The notes under the pieces are model-generated. The model was not told where the DNA came from, did no database searches, and saw only the letters and a list, made by a program, of their open reading frames with translations. The position numbers and the translations under genes are program-made. A stretch of DNA of 6,911 nucleotides from Anaerolineae bacterium (GTDB lineage Bacteria > Chloroflexota > Anaerolineae > 4572-78 > NAK82), in NCBI GenBank assembly GCA_030597485.1, contig JAUVRU010000112.1, forward strand, positions 1 to 6,911, given 5' to 3'. Positions 6,838-6,911 of this stretch are shown here, one piece after another. How positions within the stretch are numbered: the stretch's first letter is position 1; each line of letters opens with the position of its first letter.

Positions 6838-6911
6838 CTGTCGCTTCCCAAAGGTGGCATTGGGTAACCACCGTCTGGATGCGCGAACAGGCAGGTATCT
6901 GGTCGTGAATT

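Noticed and set aside
5818..6867. A 349-codon open frame on the plus strand opposite kamA
   Set aside because: It lies antisense to an unmistakable KamA coding sequence, and its translation shows no family motif. Long antisense frames are common in GC-rich genes. kamA is clearly the real gene.
6838..6911. Region upstream of kamA searched for a promoter or upstream gene end
   Set aside because: The kamA frame stays open to the edge without a usable start codon, and no clear -35/-10 pair was found in these 74 bases.

Overview
The window is a tightly packed stretch of bacterial DNA (GC-rich, roughly 60% by eye). All recognisable genes lie on the minus strand, so transcription runs from high to low coordinates. 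Gene families and composition suggest an environmental Chloroflexota-like bacterium (Anaerolineae or a relative). That is an inference from the company these families usually keep, not a proof. No rRNA, tRNA, CRISPR array, insertion sequence or phage gene was seen.

In transcription order: (1) 6837-5479, a radical-SAM lysine 2,3-aminomutase (KamA family), with its iron-sulphur, PLP and lysine-binding residues intact but no zinc-site cysteines. (2) A 190-bp gap holding a possible 33-codon ORF and a strong ribosome binding site. (3) 5288-2871, a large YfhO-type polytopic membrane protein, probably starting about 36 bp upstream at a CTG codon. (4) 2861-2100, a family 2 glycosyltransferase of the polyprenyl-phosphate-mannose (DPM1) type. 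(5) 2016-766, a GT87-like polytopic mannosyltransferase. (6) 773 to the left edge, the first 257 codons of another polytopic GT-C-like protein; it has no stop inside the window and overlaps the previous gene by 8 bp.

Genes 3 to 6 form a coherent module. The cytoplasmic GT2 enzyme would charge a polyprenyl-phosphate carrier with a sugar, and the three multi-membrane-span proteins would be candidates to use that lipid-linked sugar on the outer face of the membrane, for glycan or glycoprotein assembly. The close spacing (9 bp, 83 bp, 8-bp overlap) supports co-expression. The aminomutase is a metabolic enzyme with no obvious link to the module and may belong to a separate transcription unit. No wholly new system is evident. 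The points most worth checking are the zinc-less aminomutase, the non-ATG start of the YfhO-like gene, the possible small ORF in front of it, and the glycosylation cassette as a unit.
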